Source: Oscillospiraceae bacterium
GTDB lineage: Bacteria > Bacillota > Clostridia > UBA1212 > SIG427
NCBI GenBank assembly: GCA_015069135.1
Contig: SVJE01000005.1
Coordinates: forward strand, 1 to 64,000
DNA: 64,000 bases
Reading direction: 5' to 3'
The position numbers and the translations under genes were made by a program. The notes under the pieces were generated by a model. That model was not told where the DNA came from and searched no databases. It worked only from the letters and a program-made list of their open reading frames with translations. Below are positions 26,559 to 36,193 of the stretch, one piece after another (position 1 is the stretch's first letter; every line of letters starts with the position of its first letter).

Positions 26559-27947
26559 CTATTTCATTGCTGCTGTTGTCGCAGATTGGGCAGAACTTAC
26601 AAGTGCTGAAAGATTTCCACCATTTACAGCCTGTTCAACTGCACTACCAACATTTAACTGATTTGCTGCATTTAATGACATGTAAGGTGTGAAGTTTGCA
26701 CAGAAATCACTTGTATAGTAGCTTGTGAATACAGATGTATTTTTTCCCTTTACAGGATATTCTCTCCAGAACTTTTTATCACTTACCTTGATATTTGCAG
26801 GAACAATTTCACCATCACCTATATATGCAGTACATGCAATATCAAAAAGCGTAAACATTGCAACTTTTGCACAAAGCATACGGATTTCTTCAGACATTTC
26901 AGGATTGTTTTTAACAACAAATCCACTGGCATGAGCACCAACACTGTGATTTTCAAATCTTGGGAAATGCATGAAATCCCAATCATAGTTAAGTAATGAC
27001 CAATCAAAATACTTTGAATCAGCAGAGTTATGCCATGAAGCAATTTCTGTTCTATCAACAACAGCCATACCTACTGTAGCAAAATCTGTTGTTCCTAATG
27101 TTTTTAAAACACCATTATCTTTTACAAAAGAAACTAATTCATTTAGACCTGTCATAGACGCGTTGTCAGTCAGATTTAAACTCTTGTAATCAACAGAAAC
27201 TTCACCTAAATTTGAAGTAGATGTTTTAAACACAGAACCACCATATCCGTTAACAAATGCACCCCAGATTGCATAATCGGTGTAATCCATTACGATTTTA
27301 GCACCGTTATTTGTAAGAGCTTTTGCATAATTCTTAAAGGTATCCCATGTCCATTTGTCCCCGGGAATCTCATCAATTCCTGCTGCTTTGAGCAAATCAT
27401 AATTAATGTAAACAAATTTATGATTGTATTCAGAAGCAACCATATAAAGCTTTCCGTTGTATGTACCAGCATCATATGCTGCTGGGAATAACTCTTTTGA
27501 AAGATCTACTTTCACGTAACCGGAGTTGGAATAATCATAGAAATTGTCCGCTTCGGAAGACAAATCAATAATCTTACCTGCCTCAGCAAGACCTGCAACC
27601 TGAGAATCTCTTACCATGTAGACATCACCAATATCACCGGAAGCAATACGTTGGTCAAGAGTTGCAAAATACTCTTCTTCTGTGTAGTCATAATCGTACA
27701 CAACCTCAAGACCTGCATACTCTAAAGTAACTTCAGCAATATAATCCATCAGGGAATCATCAAATTCACTTGACTTGTATCCGGAAATTGTAATTTCACC
27801 ACGCAAATCCATTGGTGTCGGATTAGGTGAACGCTGGGCGGTAGCAAAAGTAGGTCCACCACCCTGCTCTACAGTACAACCTGCAAAAGAAACAACAAGA
27901 ATTATGGATAATAAACTTACAATAATCTTTTTAGATATGTTTTTCAT
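26559..27947 (-). CDS. Extracellular sugar-binding lipoprotein (third)
   Basis: 462 residues; lipobox SFAGC near residue 23 after KKIIVSLLSIILVV, then an extracellular binding-protein fold. Motifs shared with its relatives: QRIASGDIGDVY, KWTWDTFKNYAKALT, GAHASGFVVKNNPEM. It is less similar to the two downstream copies than they are to each other. The ATG at 27947 is preceded by GGGGGC; an upstream start would overlap the permease gene. Last gene of the promoter at 39.4 kb. Confidence 0.87.
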   Translation of the reverse strand: MKNISKKIIVSLLSIILVVSFAGCTVEQGGGPTFATAQRSPNPTPMDLRGEITISGYKSSEFDDSLMDYIAEVTLEYAGLEVVYDYDYTEEEYFATLDQRIASGDIGDVYMVRDSQVAGLAEAGKIIDLSSEADNFYDYSNSGYVKVDLSKELFPAAYDAGTYNGKLYMVASEYNHKFVYINYDLLKAAGIDEIPGDKWTWDTFKNYAKALTNNGAKIVMDYTDYAIWGAFVNGYGGSVFKTSTSNLGEVSVDYKSLNLTDNASMTGLNELVSFVKDNGVLKTLGTTDFATVGMAVVDRTEIASWHNSADSKYFDWSLLNYDWDFMHFPRFENHSVGAHASGFVVKNNPEMSEEIRMLCAKVAMFTLFDIACTAYIGDGEIVPANIKVSDKKFWREYPVKGKNTSVFTSYYTSDFCANFTPYMSLNAANQLNVGSAVEQAVNGGNLSALVSSAQSATTAAMK

Positions 27948-27960
27948 TCTTGTGCCCCCT

Positions 27961-28920
27961 TTATTCAATAACACCGATACGTTCAATACCGGCAACTAAT
28001 TTTTTCTGTCCGATAATATATACAACCAATACAGGAATCATAACCAACATACAACCTGCAAAAAGCATTGGTTCTGTCATAGCTTTATCCTGCTGAGTAA
28101 CAGCTTCTTCCAGACCGATAGTTGCTGAATAATACTTACTGATATTCTGCAATCTTGGTTGCAATGTCATTACTGACTCATGGTACATGTATGTAGTTGT
28201 TTCGTAGTTATCATTCCAATGCCAAACAAAAGAGAATATGAATGTAATAATCATAGCGGATCTTACCAATGGCATCATAATTTGCATAAATACTCTTCCC
28301 GGACCTGCACCGTCGATTCTTGCAGCATCGTCCATAGCATCAGGAATTCTCTGGAAGAAGTACATGTAAATAAGAACAAACAACGCACCTCTTAGACCCA
28401 AACCAAACAAACAAGGCAAAACTATCGGTAAAATAGTATTAATCATACCCATGTTTACAAACATACCGTAAGCAGACAAAATAGTTGTCTGAGGTGGTAT
28501 CAGCAACACAATAATTGTGAGCACGAATACAAAGTTTCTCCATTTTGTATGATATCTACCCAATGCATATCCTGCCAATGCACAGAACACAGTCTGCAAT
28601 ACCGCACTTCCAAAAGAAGTAAGCATTGTCTGATAGAAAGAAGATGGATAGTTCAGTGCTGTCCATGCCTTTGAGAAGTTATCCCACTGTATAGCAGATG
28701 GGATGTACTGGATAGTAGGATCCAGATAATCATCAGGTGACATACATGCTGTAGTTATAATATAGATAAATGGCAGAATGAATAAGAATGCCAACTCAAT
28801 CAATACATAATACAAACAAATACGACCAATAACAAATTTTATTTTCTTTTTGGCTTTGAAACCTAAGTTAGAATACTTCTGTACTAAGCCGCTGAAAAAG
28901 TCTTTAACCTTAGCTATCAC
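27961..28920 (-). CDS. Sugar ABC permease (MalG type), set B
   Basis: About 319 residues with six membrane segments. The EAA-loop motif is DAARIDGAGPGRVFMQI near 210-226, which contacts the ATPase. The GTG at 28920 has GGAGG 8 bp upstream and overlaps the preceding stop as GTGA, so the two permeases are translationally coupled. Partner: the MalF-type permease upstream. The ATPase is not in the window. Confidence 0.9.
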   Translation of the reverse strand: MIAKVKDFFSGLVQKYSNLGFKAKKKIKFVIGRICLYYVLIELAFLFILPFIYIITTACMSPDDYLDPTIQYIPSAIQWDNFSKAWTALNYPSSFYQTMLTSFGSAVLQTVFCALAGYALGRYHTKWRNFVFVLTIIVLLIPPQTTILSAYGMFVNMGMINTILPIVLPCLFGLGLRGALFVLIYMYFFQRIPDAMDDAARIDGAGPGRVFMQIMMPLVRSAMIITFIFSFVWHWNDNYETTTYMYHESVMTLQPRLQNISKYYSATIGLEEAVTQQDKAMTEPMLFAGCMLVMIPVLVVYIIGQKKLVAGIERIGVIE

Positions 28921-29819
28921 TTCAGCCACCTCCTTGTAATAAGTACGAACAGAAGTATGGTCAGCAACGCCAGCAACATGTAAATCCAGCTCAGGGCCGA
29001 AGCCATACCGTAATAGGACTCACCACTTGCGGATGAAGTAAGCTCTGTCAACAGTCCCATTACAGGGTTGGATGAATCCACAAATGAGTCAACCAACGCA
29101 TATATCGCATTCAAAATAACGAATGGAGAAATATATGGTAATGTTACATGCCAGAAGCTTTCCCATGCAGTAGCACCGTCTAATTCAACAACCTCATAAA
29201 GAATATCAGGAACACTCTGTAACGCAGCAAGGAAGATAAGAATTTCTACACTACTCTTCCACATTATGCTACCAATCTGTGATGACAAACCACCACCAAA
29301 AATCATAGCAATAAAGTTGTTACCTGTTGCTTCTGTAAGAAGACTGCTGAACACACTAACACTACCAACATCCTGACCAAACAGGTAGCTCATAATTACA
29401 CCAGCCAGAATAACAGGAATAAAGAACACTACTCTAAATGCAGTTCTTCCCGGGAACTTCTGCTTGAGCAACACAGCAACAAACAGAGAGAAGCCAACAA
29501 CAACCGGTACCTGATACAAAGAGTTCAAGAATGAATTCCAGATGGTTTCACCATATCTTGGGTTCTGTATGATTTCCACATAGTTGTTAAACCCAATGAA
29601 GTCACCACCATACAAGTCTGCCAAGGTTGTTTTAAAGAAACTGATTCTGATTGAAAGTACCAATGGTACCAACACGAACCAAATAAAACCTATCAACCAA
29701 GGAATAACAAACAAGAGACCTTCGAGGTTTCTTTTCCTTTCAAAAGATACAACTCCATAGTTGTTAGCTTGTTGGGCTTGTATCTTTTTAATTTTAACTG
29801 TTTTCACATTTTTACTCAC
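28917..29819 (-). CDS. Sugar ABC permease (MalF type), set B
   Basis: 300 residues, six membrane segments after a basic N terminus. EAA motif: EVVELDGATAWESFWHVTLP. The start is GTG with GGAGGAG 6 bp upstream. It pairs with the adjacent MalG-type permease and with the binding protein at 26.6-27.9 kb. Confidence 0.9.
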   Translation of the reverse strand: MSKNVKTVKIKKIQAQQANNYGVVSFERKRNLEGLLFVIPWLIGFIWFVLVPLVLSIRISFFKTTLADLYGGDFIGFNNYVEIIQNPRYGETIWNSFLNSLYQVPVVVGFSLFVAVLLKQKFPGRTAFRVVFFIPVILAGVIMSYLFGQDVGSVSVFSSLLTEATGNNFIAMIFGGGLSSQIGSIMWKSSVEILIFLAALQSVPDILYEVVELDGATAWESFWHVTLPYISPFVILNAIYALVDSFVDSSNPVMGLLTELTSSASGESYYGMASALSWIYMLLALLTILLFVLITRRWLK

Positions 29820-29834
29820 TCAACACTCCTCCTC

Positions 29835-32162
29835 TCACGCACCGAGAATCAAAAAGCCGTTAGCGTTAATTGTAACGCCATAGACTCCAGATATGTATGC
29901 GGAAGTCTCGTAGTTTACATATACCTTTGTTCCATTAGAATATTCAGTGCAGTAAACTTCTTTTTCTGCGTCCAATCTGAAATGGTTTTCAATTGTAGCA
30001 TTGCGAATAGATTTATAATACTCAGATACAGCAGTGTAGTCTTCGGCAATTTCTTCAGACAACAATGAATATTCTGATTTAAACAACTTATCATAATATG
30101 TGTACTTTAATGACTCAGTAGAGTTATAAGTAAGCTCATATGACAATTTAGAACCTGATTCAAGGGCTTTCAAGAAGCTGTAATTTTCATTAGAACTTCT
30201 GTTGATCGGCTCACAGTAGTAATCAACCATACCGTGGTACACAATCTGAATGAAAGGAACCTGCTCATCCAACAACTGTAACGAAGATGATTCTGTAGGA
30301 ATATCCATTACTCTGTCTGCAATAGATATAGCATAATCATTACCATAGTACACAGAGACACTATCGAAATTCTCTTTGAAAGTTTTAAGGTAAGAAACCA
30401 CATTGTGCATCATCTGCTGCCTTGTGAGAGCATTTTCTTTATTATAGTCAGTGAACAACATATCACCCATGCCCTGTAAATCCATACCGGTTACTCCGTA
30501 TTCCTTCAAAGCTTCAATGTCGTTCATCAGAACATTTTCGCCGTAATAAAGTGGACTCATAACATAGAAATCAGAAACAGATCTGTAGGCACCTGAAGCG
30601 GTTTCCATCTTAGAGTTAAGATATTCTGTTCCAGGTTTTCTTACAGCAGAATTTCTAAGGGTTGCACCGTTAGTAGGAGCTCCGTACAACATAAATGTAT
30701 TATAGTCCAAAGAAACCTTTATATTTTCTTCTTTAGCCCATGATAACAAGTTTTCTAATTCATCATCTCCACCCAACGCTTTGCCTGCAGGGAACTTATC
30801 ACAAATATTTCCGTAATAACCACCATTCTGCCAGCCAAGGAGAGATATGCTCATACTTTCAATTCCAACGGATTTAAGTTCTTCATAAATTTCCTTAACC
30901 TGAGCAAACGTTGTTAACGCTTTATATGAGTCAACAACACCGCCGGTCTTATTTTCAGCACCAAGGAACACCTTGACATTTACGAGAGGTGCATCTTCAC
31001 TATTGGTCTTAGCTTCCGTTTCAAAGTCAGACTTCCAATCTTCCTGAAGTCTTACTCTTGCTTCTTTTGCTAAGTCCACATAGGACAGATTGCCATCGTT
31101 TTTATAAGTGAAGTAATACTTAACCTGAGCATCACCCATACCGAATTCATCTTCATACTGGTAGAAAGAACCACCTGTTTTAGACATAGACATAAGGAAT
31201 GTCTGTCTCAACAAGAATTTATAATTCATACCATAGAAAGGTATATCATAATCACCCGGTTTAACCATTACCAAGGATGTATTAGCCTCACCTTCAGTAG
31301 AGTACATTGATATCATACTGTTGTTAATAACACGACCGGCAACCGGCATCACAAGATTCTGATTAATATAGTCAGGTTTCAACTGAATATCAAAGTTAAT
31401 ATCGCTACCATATAATCTCTTCTCATAAACAGAGAAAGATGTAAGTCTTGGCTGATCAAAGTAAGTAAGTGCACCACTTCCGTCAGGCAATACATAGTAG
31501 CCCTCATCACCATGTCTGTTGGCCATAAAGTAAGGTAAAATACTTATAGACAAAAGACGGGCCTCATGTTTATCTGTTATATGCTCTTTAATACCATTTC
31601 TTGGCACATTAACAATCAAACCTTCATCATCAATTGTAAATTCTACAACGAATTCAATCTGCAAAGCAGCCATTACATATTTAATCTGATAGCCATTTTC
31701 AATCTTGTTAACAGACTTAAATGTATTGTTAACCTGATTAATACCTAACTCACCATCATCACTATCACCATTTGTTGTATAAGAAACAATAACAGGTGAT
31801 GTTAATTTGTGAATAGGATTTGCTTTGTCAAGAACATTACCCTTAATATCAGCTTCTGTATATTCAGGATAACTTCTGAAAGCTTCTCCACTAACCTTGT
31901 TTGTAAGTATCATAAGGTCAGTAAATGCATTATACTCCAACTTAAAGTTGTCATTCTCAGCCATCAGAACCAAAACATCTTCAGTTTCGGGAACATTTTC
32001 TAAAACAGCCTTAGGATCTGAAATAGTCATGTTGTCCCCATTAAAGGCAATATCGCTATTATCGCCGAAAGCAACTTTGATAATGATAAATGCAGCCAAC
32101 AATACGATAAGGAGTGCGACTACTATTTTAACAATTTTTAAAAGCATTTTTTTATCAGACAA
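29835..32162 (-). CDS. DUF5696 membrane-anchored protein
   Basis: 775 residues. An N-terminal membrane helix (about 7-31) has no lipobox or clear cleavage site, so the protein is probably anchored and mostly outside the membrane. The rest matches what I recall as DUF5696: beta-rich N-terminal region (YYVLPDGSGALTYFDQPR near 226-243) followed by a TIM-barrel-like segment from about 415, with NDIEALKEYGVTGMDLQGMGD around 555. The catalytic residues are not assigned. The start is TTG with AAGGAG about 10 bp upstream, overlapping the previous stop by 8 bp. Its location inside a sugar importer operon suggests a surface polysaccharide-processing or binding role, which is inference. Confidence 0.75.
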   Translation of the reverse strand: MSDKKMLLKIVKIVVALLIVLLAAFIIIKVAFGDNSDIAFNGDNMTISDPKAVLENVPETEDVLVLMAENDNFKLEYNAFTDLMILTNKVSGEAFRSYPEYTEADIKGNVLDKANPIHKLTSPVIVSYTTNGDSDDGELGINQVNNTFKSVNKIENGYQIKYVMAALQIEFVVEFTIDDEGLIVNVPRNGIKEHITDKHEARLLSISILPYFMANRHGDEGYYVLPDGSGALTYFDQPRLTSFSVYEKRLYGSDINFDIQLKPDYINQNLVMPVAGRVINNSMISMYSTEGEANTSLVMVKPGDYDIPFYGMNYKFLLRQTFLMSMSKTGGSFYQYEDEFGMGDAQVKYYFTYKNDGNLSYVDLAKEARVRLQEDWKSDFETEAKTNSEDAPLVNVKVFLGAENKTGGVVDSYKALTTFAQVKEIYEELKSVGIESMSISLLGWQNGGYYGNICDKFPAGKALGGDDELENLLSWAKEENIKVSLDYNTFMLYGAPTNGATLRNSAVRKPGTEYLNSKMETASGAYRSVSDFYVMSPLYYGENVLMNDIEALKEYGVTGMDLQGMGDMLFTDYNKENALTRQQMMHNVVSYLKTFKENFDSVSVYYGNDYAISIADRVMDIPTESSSLQLLDEQVPFIQIVYHGMVDYYCEPINRSSNENYSFLKALESGSKLSYELTYNSTESLKYTYYDKLFKSEYSLLSEEIAEDYTAVSEYYKSIRNATIENHFRLDAEKEVYCTEYSNGTKVYVNYETSAYISGVYGVTINANGFLILGA

Positions 32163-34320
32163 GATAACTCAACTCCTTACCAAATTGTATTATAAATTCA
32201 AACATCTGACTTGCCAGACCTATAAATATCATAAATAAACCTGACACAGCAGCAACACCGGCTATAGTAAGTATCAAAACTATAATAGCCTTACCTACAT
32301 GGAATCCATGCACACCTTTAATACACATAAATACCATGAAACCAACCCAAATTCCAATAATTGTCTGTGCAAGACTGAACAAAGAAGCCTCTTCCTGAGT
32401 AAGGATATTTGTCAGTATCGCCATAGGCAACTGAGTAAATATAAATGGCAAATGACAATACGCACCACCAATAAAGATATCTCTGAATCTACCTTCACCA
32501 TACATAATAGTTGTAACACCGTAGTTAACAATTACAACTACAATCCAAGGTACAAAAACTAAACCAATCTGCAAGCCCCAATTTGTCATAGACAATGGTC
32601 TACCATTTCTATATATAAAGCTTGTGCACAGAATTGATAACATATTAGTTACGAAGTAAATCAGCATAATTGCAAGAGCAGCGCCATACGAACTCTGATT
32701 CTCATATCTGATTCCTTCAAATCCGTCTACAGGATGTCTGGTTACAAATTTAAGGCTACCGAAAAATTCTGAAATCGGAGTAAACCATGTACGTTTCTTT
32801 TCCAAATGAGCATGCTTACGACGATATCGTCTTCTAAGGTAACTTACAACATACCAAATCACAATCAACACAAGCAGCACTACAACAATGTGAGTAAAAT
32901 ATTCCTTTGTAAAGTCGTATCTTTGCTCAATAAATGAAGTAGAATAGTTTGTTGCATCTTCTGCCTTGTAATACATATCTAAGGCTTTATCATACTCTTC
33001 TTCACGATGATAAATCTGTCCCATTGACTGAAGAGCCAATATATAGTAACTGTTTTCTTCCAAAACACTCTGCCATACAGGGAATGAATCATCATATAAG
33101 CCCTGAGAGAAGAGGTAACCTGCTTCATGAACCTTATCTGCAAAAACAGTAGGTTTAAACATTGTTATAAGATTTGTCTGATCATCCAGTACATAAACGA
33201 TACCGTCATCATCAACACCAATAGATTGTGGACTTGAGAACTGACCTGCACCTGTTCCGTTGGAACCAAAAGCAAATAAATTCTTACCCCACTTGTCATA
33301 TTCATAAATACGTCCGTTAAGATTATCCAAAACGAACATGTTATTATCTTTATCTACAGCTACGTCATACAAAGCAACATTTGATCTGAGACCAGGGTCA
33401 GAAAAATCATAACCTGAATATAAAACGTCAACACCTGCTGAGTTAATTTTTCTGAGCTGTCCTGAAGAAGTACCTGCCGTTGTAGCATAAATATAACCAT
33501 CTTCACTGATGTAAATATTCTGGAATGTATATGGTAAAGTAACGATTGTACCCTGTGTATCCTCTCTTGAGAAGAAAGTTTTTACCAAAGACTCCCAGAA
33601 TGTAAGAGTTACTGCATTTGCACCAAAGTAGCTACTGAATTCACCGTTAGCGTTAAGAAGAAGTACACCATGGTAGTCAGCAATAGATGTTGCATAAATA
33701 TAACCTCTCTCATCCTTGATAACCTTCAAGGGCTGGAAGTTAAAGTCACTACCCAGCAATTCACTTTCAGGAGCTTCATAAGCATATCTGAAGTTACCTC
33801 TTTCAGTAAACTCAACTAATCTAAAGTTATTAGTATCAGCAACCAGAATCGTTCCGTCATCATCTACATAGATGCCGGAAGGTCCCTTCAATGTTGCAGG
33901 ATCACTTGGATCATTAGGATCACCTTCAATAATGAAATCCACCCTGAAGTTATTTGAGATGTATAAATCTGATGATACCACCTTTGAGCTTGGCTCATTG
34001 GTAAGAATAACAATTCTGTTATTCTTAGTATCAACAATATATAATTTTGTATAAGTTACTGTCTTTCCTTCTGCATCTGTTCCTTCATAGTTAACAAGAT
34101 GCATATCCTTTGCACCGTTAAGAGAACCAATATCTGTCATAGCCAGATTCAAAGTTCCTATAACCTCGTATGCAGCAGGAGTAGGTAATGTCATCTTTTC
34201 GGTTCCGTTTGTGCTTATAAAATAGTTAGCATATGGAGTAGATGCATTAGAAACCAATGCACACTGGGCAACTGAAACGAAGACCAATATTAAGCATAAA
34301 AATACTTTTAATTTTTTCAT
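32155..34320 (-). CDS. NHL-repeat/TPR-like/YIP1-type membrane protein
   Basis: 721 residues. Signal peptide (1-25), then an extracytoplasmic region of about 420 residues with NHL/six-bladed propeller repeats (LKGPSGIYVDDDGTILVADT, FSSPQSIGVDDDGIVYVLDD). A TPR-like stretch follows (LALQSMGQIYHREEEYDKALDMY, near 430-455), then a membrane helix, a basic RRRYRRKHAH linker, and a C-terminal YIP1-like domain of about five helices. The ATG at 34320 has GGAGGG 10 bp upstream; an upstream GTG lies inside the ribosome site. It is probably a sensor or scaffold for the importer, which is not known. Confidence 0.75.
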   Translation of the reverse strand: MKKLKVFLCLILVFVSVAQCALVSNASTPYANYFISTNGTEKMTLPTPAAYEVIGTLNLAMTDIGSLNGAKDMHLVNYEGTDAEGKTVTYTKLYIVDTKNNRIVILTNEPSSKVVSSDLYISNNFRVDFIIEGDPNDPSDPATLKGPSGIYVDDDGTILVADTNNFRLVEFTERGNFRYAYEAPESELLGSDFNFQPLKVIKDERGYIYATSIADYHGVLLLNANGEFSSYFGANAVTLTFWESLVKTFFSREDTQGTIVTLPYTFQNIYISEDGYIYATTAGTSSGQLRKINSAGVDVLYSGYDFSDPGLRSNVALYDVAVDKDNNMFVLDNLNGRIYEYDKWGKNLFAFGSNGTGAGQFSSPQSIGVDDDGIVYVLDDQTNLITMFKPTVFADKVHEAGYLFSQGLYDDSFPVWQSVLEENSYYILALQSMGQIYHREEEYDKALDMYYKAEDATNYSTSFIEQRYDFTKEYFTHIVVVLLVLIVIWYVVSYLRRRYRRKHAHLEKKRTWFTPISEFFGSLKFVTRHPVDGFEGIRYENQSSYGAALAIMLIYFVTNMLSILCTSFIYRNGRPLSMTNWGLQIGLVFVPWIVVVIVNYGVTTIMYGEGRFRDIFIGGAYCHLPFIFTQLPMAILTNILTQEEASLFSLAQTIIGIWVGFMVFMCIKGVHGFHVGKAIIVLILTIAGVAAVSGLFMIFIGLASQMFEFIIQFGKELSYLV

Positions 34321-34334
34321 TTCTCTCACCCTCC

Positions 34335-35204
34335 TTATTTAATACCGGAATGTGCCATGGTATCCATAACCTTTGTCTGCTGTACTACAAACATGATTAT
34401 AGTAGGTAATGACATTATTAAACCGGCTGCAGTAGTAGCACCTGTTCTTGCAAGACCACCACCGATAGTTCCCATGAACCAACCTAATGTTCTTAACTGC
34501 TCGTCATAAATATATGAACCAGCAACACCGGATTCACCCCAGATTCCGCCGAAAGACAGAATAATGATTGTTGCCTGAGCATTCTTCAAAAGTGGAATAG
34601 CAATCTTTGTATACAACTGCCATTCTGACGCACCATCAATCTTACCAGCTTCAAAAATTTCATTTGGTACACCATCCAGGAACTGTTTCAACAAGAATAC
34701 ACCTGTTGTATTTGCAAGACCAGGAATGATATATGCAAAATATGTATTAGGTAATCCTAAACCATTTATAATCAAGTAAGATGGAACTGATGTAGCCGCT
34801 GTTACAAACATCATCGCAATAGTTATTGTTGAAAACAGGAAATTTCTACCTGGGAAATTATGTTTTGACAACGGGTAACATGCCATTGTTGCAACAAGGA
34901 TCATAACGAACAAATATACAACAGTAATCAGAACTGTATTAAACAAATATCTGGTGAAAGGAACTGTTGTGTTTGCAGTTACTGTTACCATATCCTGAAA
35001 GTTCTTTAATGTAGGATTCATTACAAAAAACTTTGGTGGGTACAACATAAGTTCTTCCAAAGGCTTGAAGGCTGTCATAAACATATACAGCAATGGCCAC
35101 AATGAGAAGATTCCAAAAAGACCAAGGATAATGGAAATAGCACCGCCTGAATAATCTCTACGCTTTTTCGCACGCTTTAAATAATCTATATCTACCTGTG
35201 CCAT
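34335..35204 (-). CDS. Sugar ABC permease (MalG type), set A
   Basis: 289 residues with six membrane segments; EAA motif EAGKIDGASEWQLYTKIAIP near 190-210. Ribosome site AAGGAG. It pairs with the MalF-type permease immediately upstream, 6 bp apart. The C terminus QTKVMDTMAHSGIK is typical of this family. Confidence 0.92.
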   Translation of the reverse strand: MAQVDIDYLKRAKKRRDYSGGAISIILGLFGIFSLWPLLYMFMTAFKPLEELMLYPPKFFVMNPTLKNFQDMVTVTANTTVPFTRYLFNTVLITVVYLFVMILVATMACYPLSKHNFPGRNFLFSTITIAMMFVTAATSVPSYLIINGLGLPNTYFAYIIPGLANTTGVFLLKQFLDGVPNEIFEAGKIDGASEWQLYTKIAIPLLKNAQATIIILSFGGIWGESGVAGSYIYDEQLRTLGWFMGTIGGGLARTGATTAAGLIMSLPTIIMFVVQQTKVMDTMAHSGIK

Positions 35205-35210
35205 AATTCA

Positions 35211-36176
35211 TCACTCCTTACTTCCGAATGCCTTGAACGCCAAGCGTCCGCATCCCTGTATAATAATGGTCAGCACAACCGCAATAGCTGAAGCATAACC
35301 TACTTCAAATCTGGTACCGGAATAGTCACCCAAGTGAAGCATAATTGTAAGACCTGCATCCTCAGGGCTTGGATGTCCACCCATGGTTGCACCTACGCTG
35401 AATGCACCTGTAATCTGCAAGATAGCTGCAAACAGCATCTGAGGCATTGTCTGAGGAATGTCAACATAAATAAGTTTTTGGAATCTTGAAGTAACACCAT
35501 CAACCTCAGCTGCATCATACAACTCTCTGTTAACACCCGCAAAACCGGCAACGAACGAAAGGAATCCTGTACCCAAGCTGGACCACAACGTTACAAATAT
35601 GGTAATCGGCATGATGTACGAAGGCGTAATCAACCATTGCACCGGTTCCGAAATGAGGCCCATATTTAACAATATAGCATTCAGATAACCCTGGCTATCA
35701 CTAGCAAACATGATTCCCCATACAACAGTACTTACGATACCACCTGTCATAGCAGGAGTATAGAAAGCAAAAACGTAAAAAGGCTTCAACTTTTTAGGTG
35801 TCTGATTAATAAACCATGCAAAGAAATACTGCATTAAGTAAGAAGTAGGACCTGTAATTACAGCATAGTACATAGTATTACTGAACGCCTTAAGGAACAA
35901 AGTATCATCTACAAAAAGATATACAAAGTTATCAAGTCCAACCCATGTAGGATCTTCCAGAATGTTATAGTAGAACAAACTGAGAACAGTTGATACTACC
36001 AACGGAATAACCTGGAAAATAATAAACGCAATAAAGAAAGGTGCTACCAAAGCATAAGACATTTTATTACGCCATATCTCATGCATTGTATAACCAAAAC
36101 GTTTCTCAACGTTAAAGAAGCGTTTCTTTGGTGCAGTTGGTGTATTTTTTGTTTTTAAACTTTTTTCATTACTCAT
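35211..36176 (-). CDS. Sugar ABC permease (MalF type), set A
   Basis: 321 residues with six membrane segments and a basic N terminus (SLKTKNTPTAPKKRFFNVEKR). EAA motif: DAAEVDGVTSRFQKLIYVDIP. The ATG at 36176 has GGGAGG upstream; a GTG 12 bp earlier sits inside that ribosome site. It follows the giant binding protein by 17 bp. Confidence 0.92.
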   Translation of the reverse strand: MSNEKSLKTKNTPTAPKKRFFNVEKRFGYTMHEIWRNKMSYALVAPFFIAFIIFQVIPLVVSTVLSLFYYNILEDPTWVGLDNFVYLFVDDTLFLKAFSNTMYYAVITGPTSYLMQYFFAWFINQTPKKLKPFYVFAFYTPAMTGGIVSTVVWGIMFASDSQGYLNAILLNMGLISEPVQWLITPSYIMPITIFVTLWSSLGTGFLSFVAGFAGVNRELYDAAEVDGVTSRFQKLIYVDIPQTMPQMLFAAILQITGAFSVGATMGGHPSPEDAGLTIMLHLGDYSGTRFEVGYASAIAVVLTIIIQGCGRLAFKAFGSKE

Positions 36177-36193
36177 ATTTCTCTGCACCTCCC

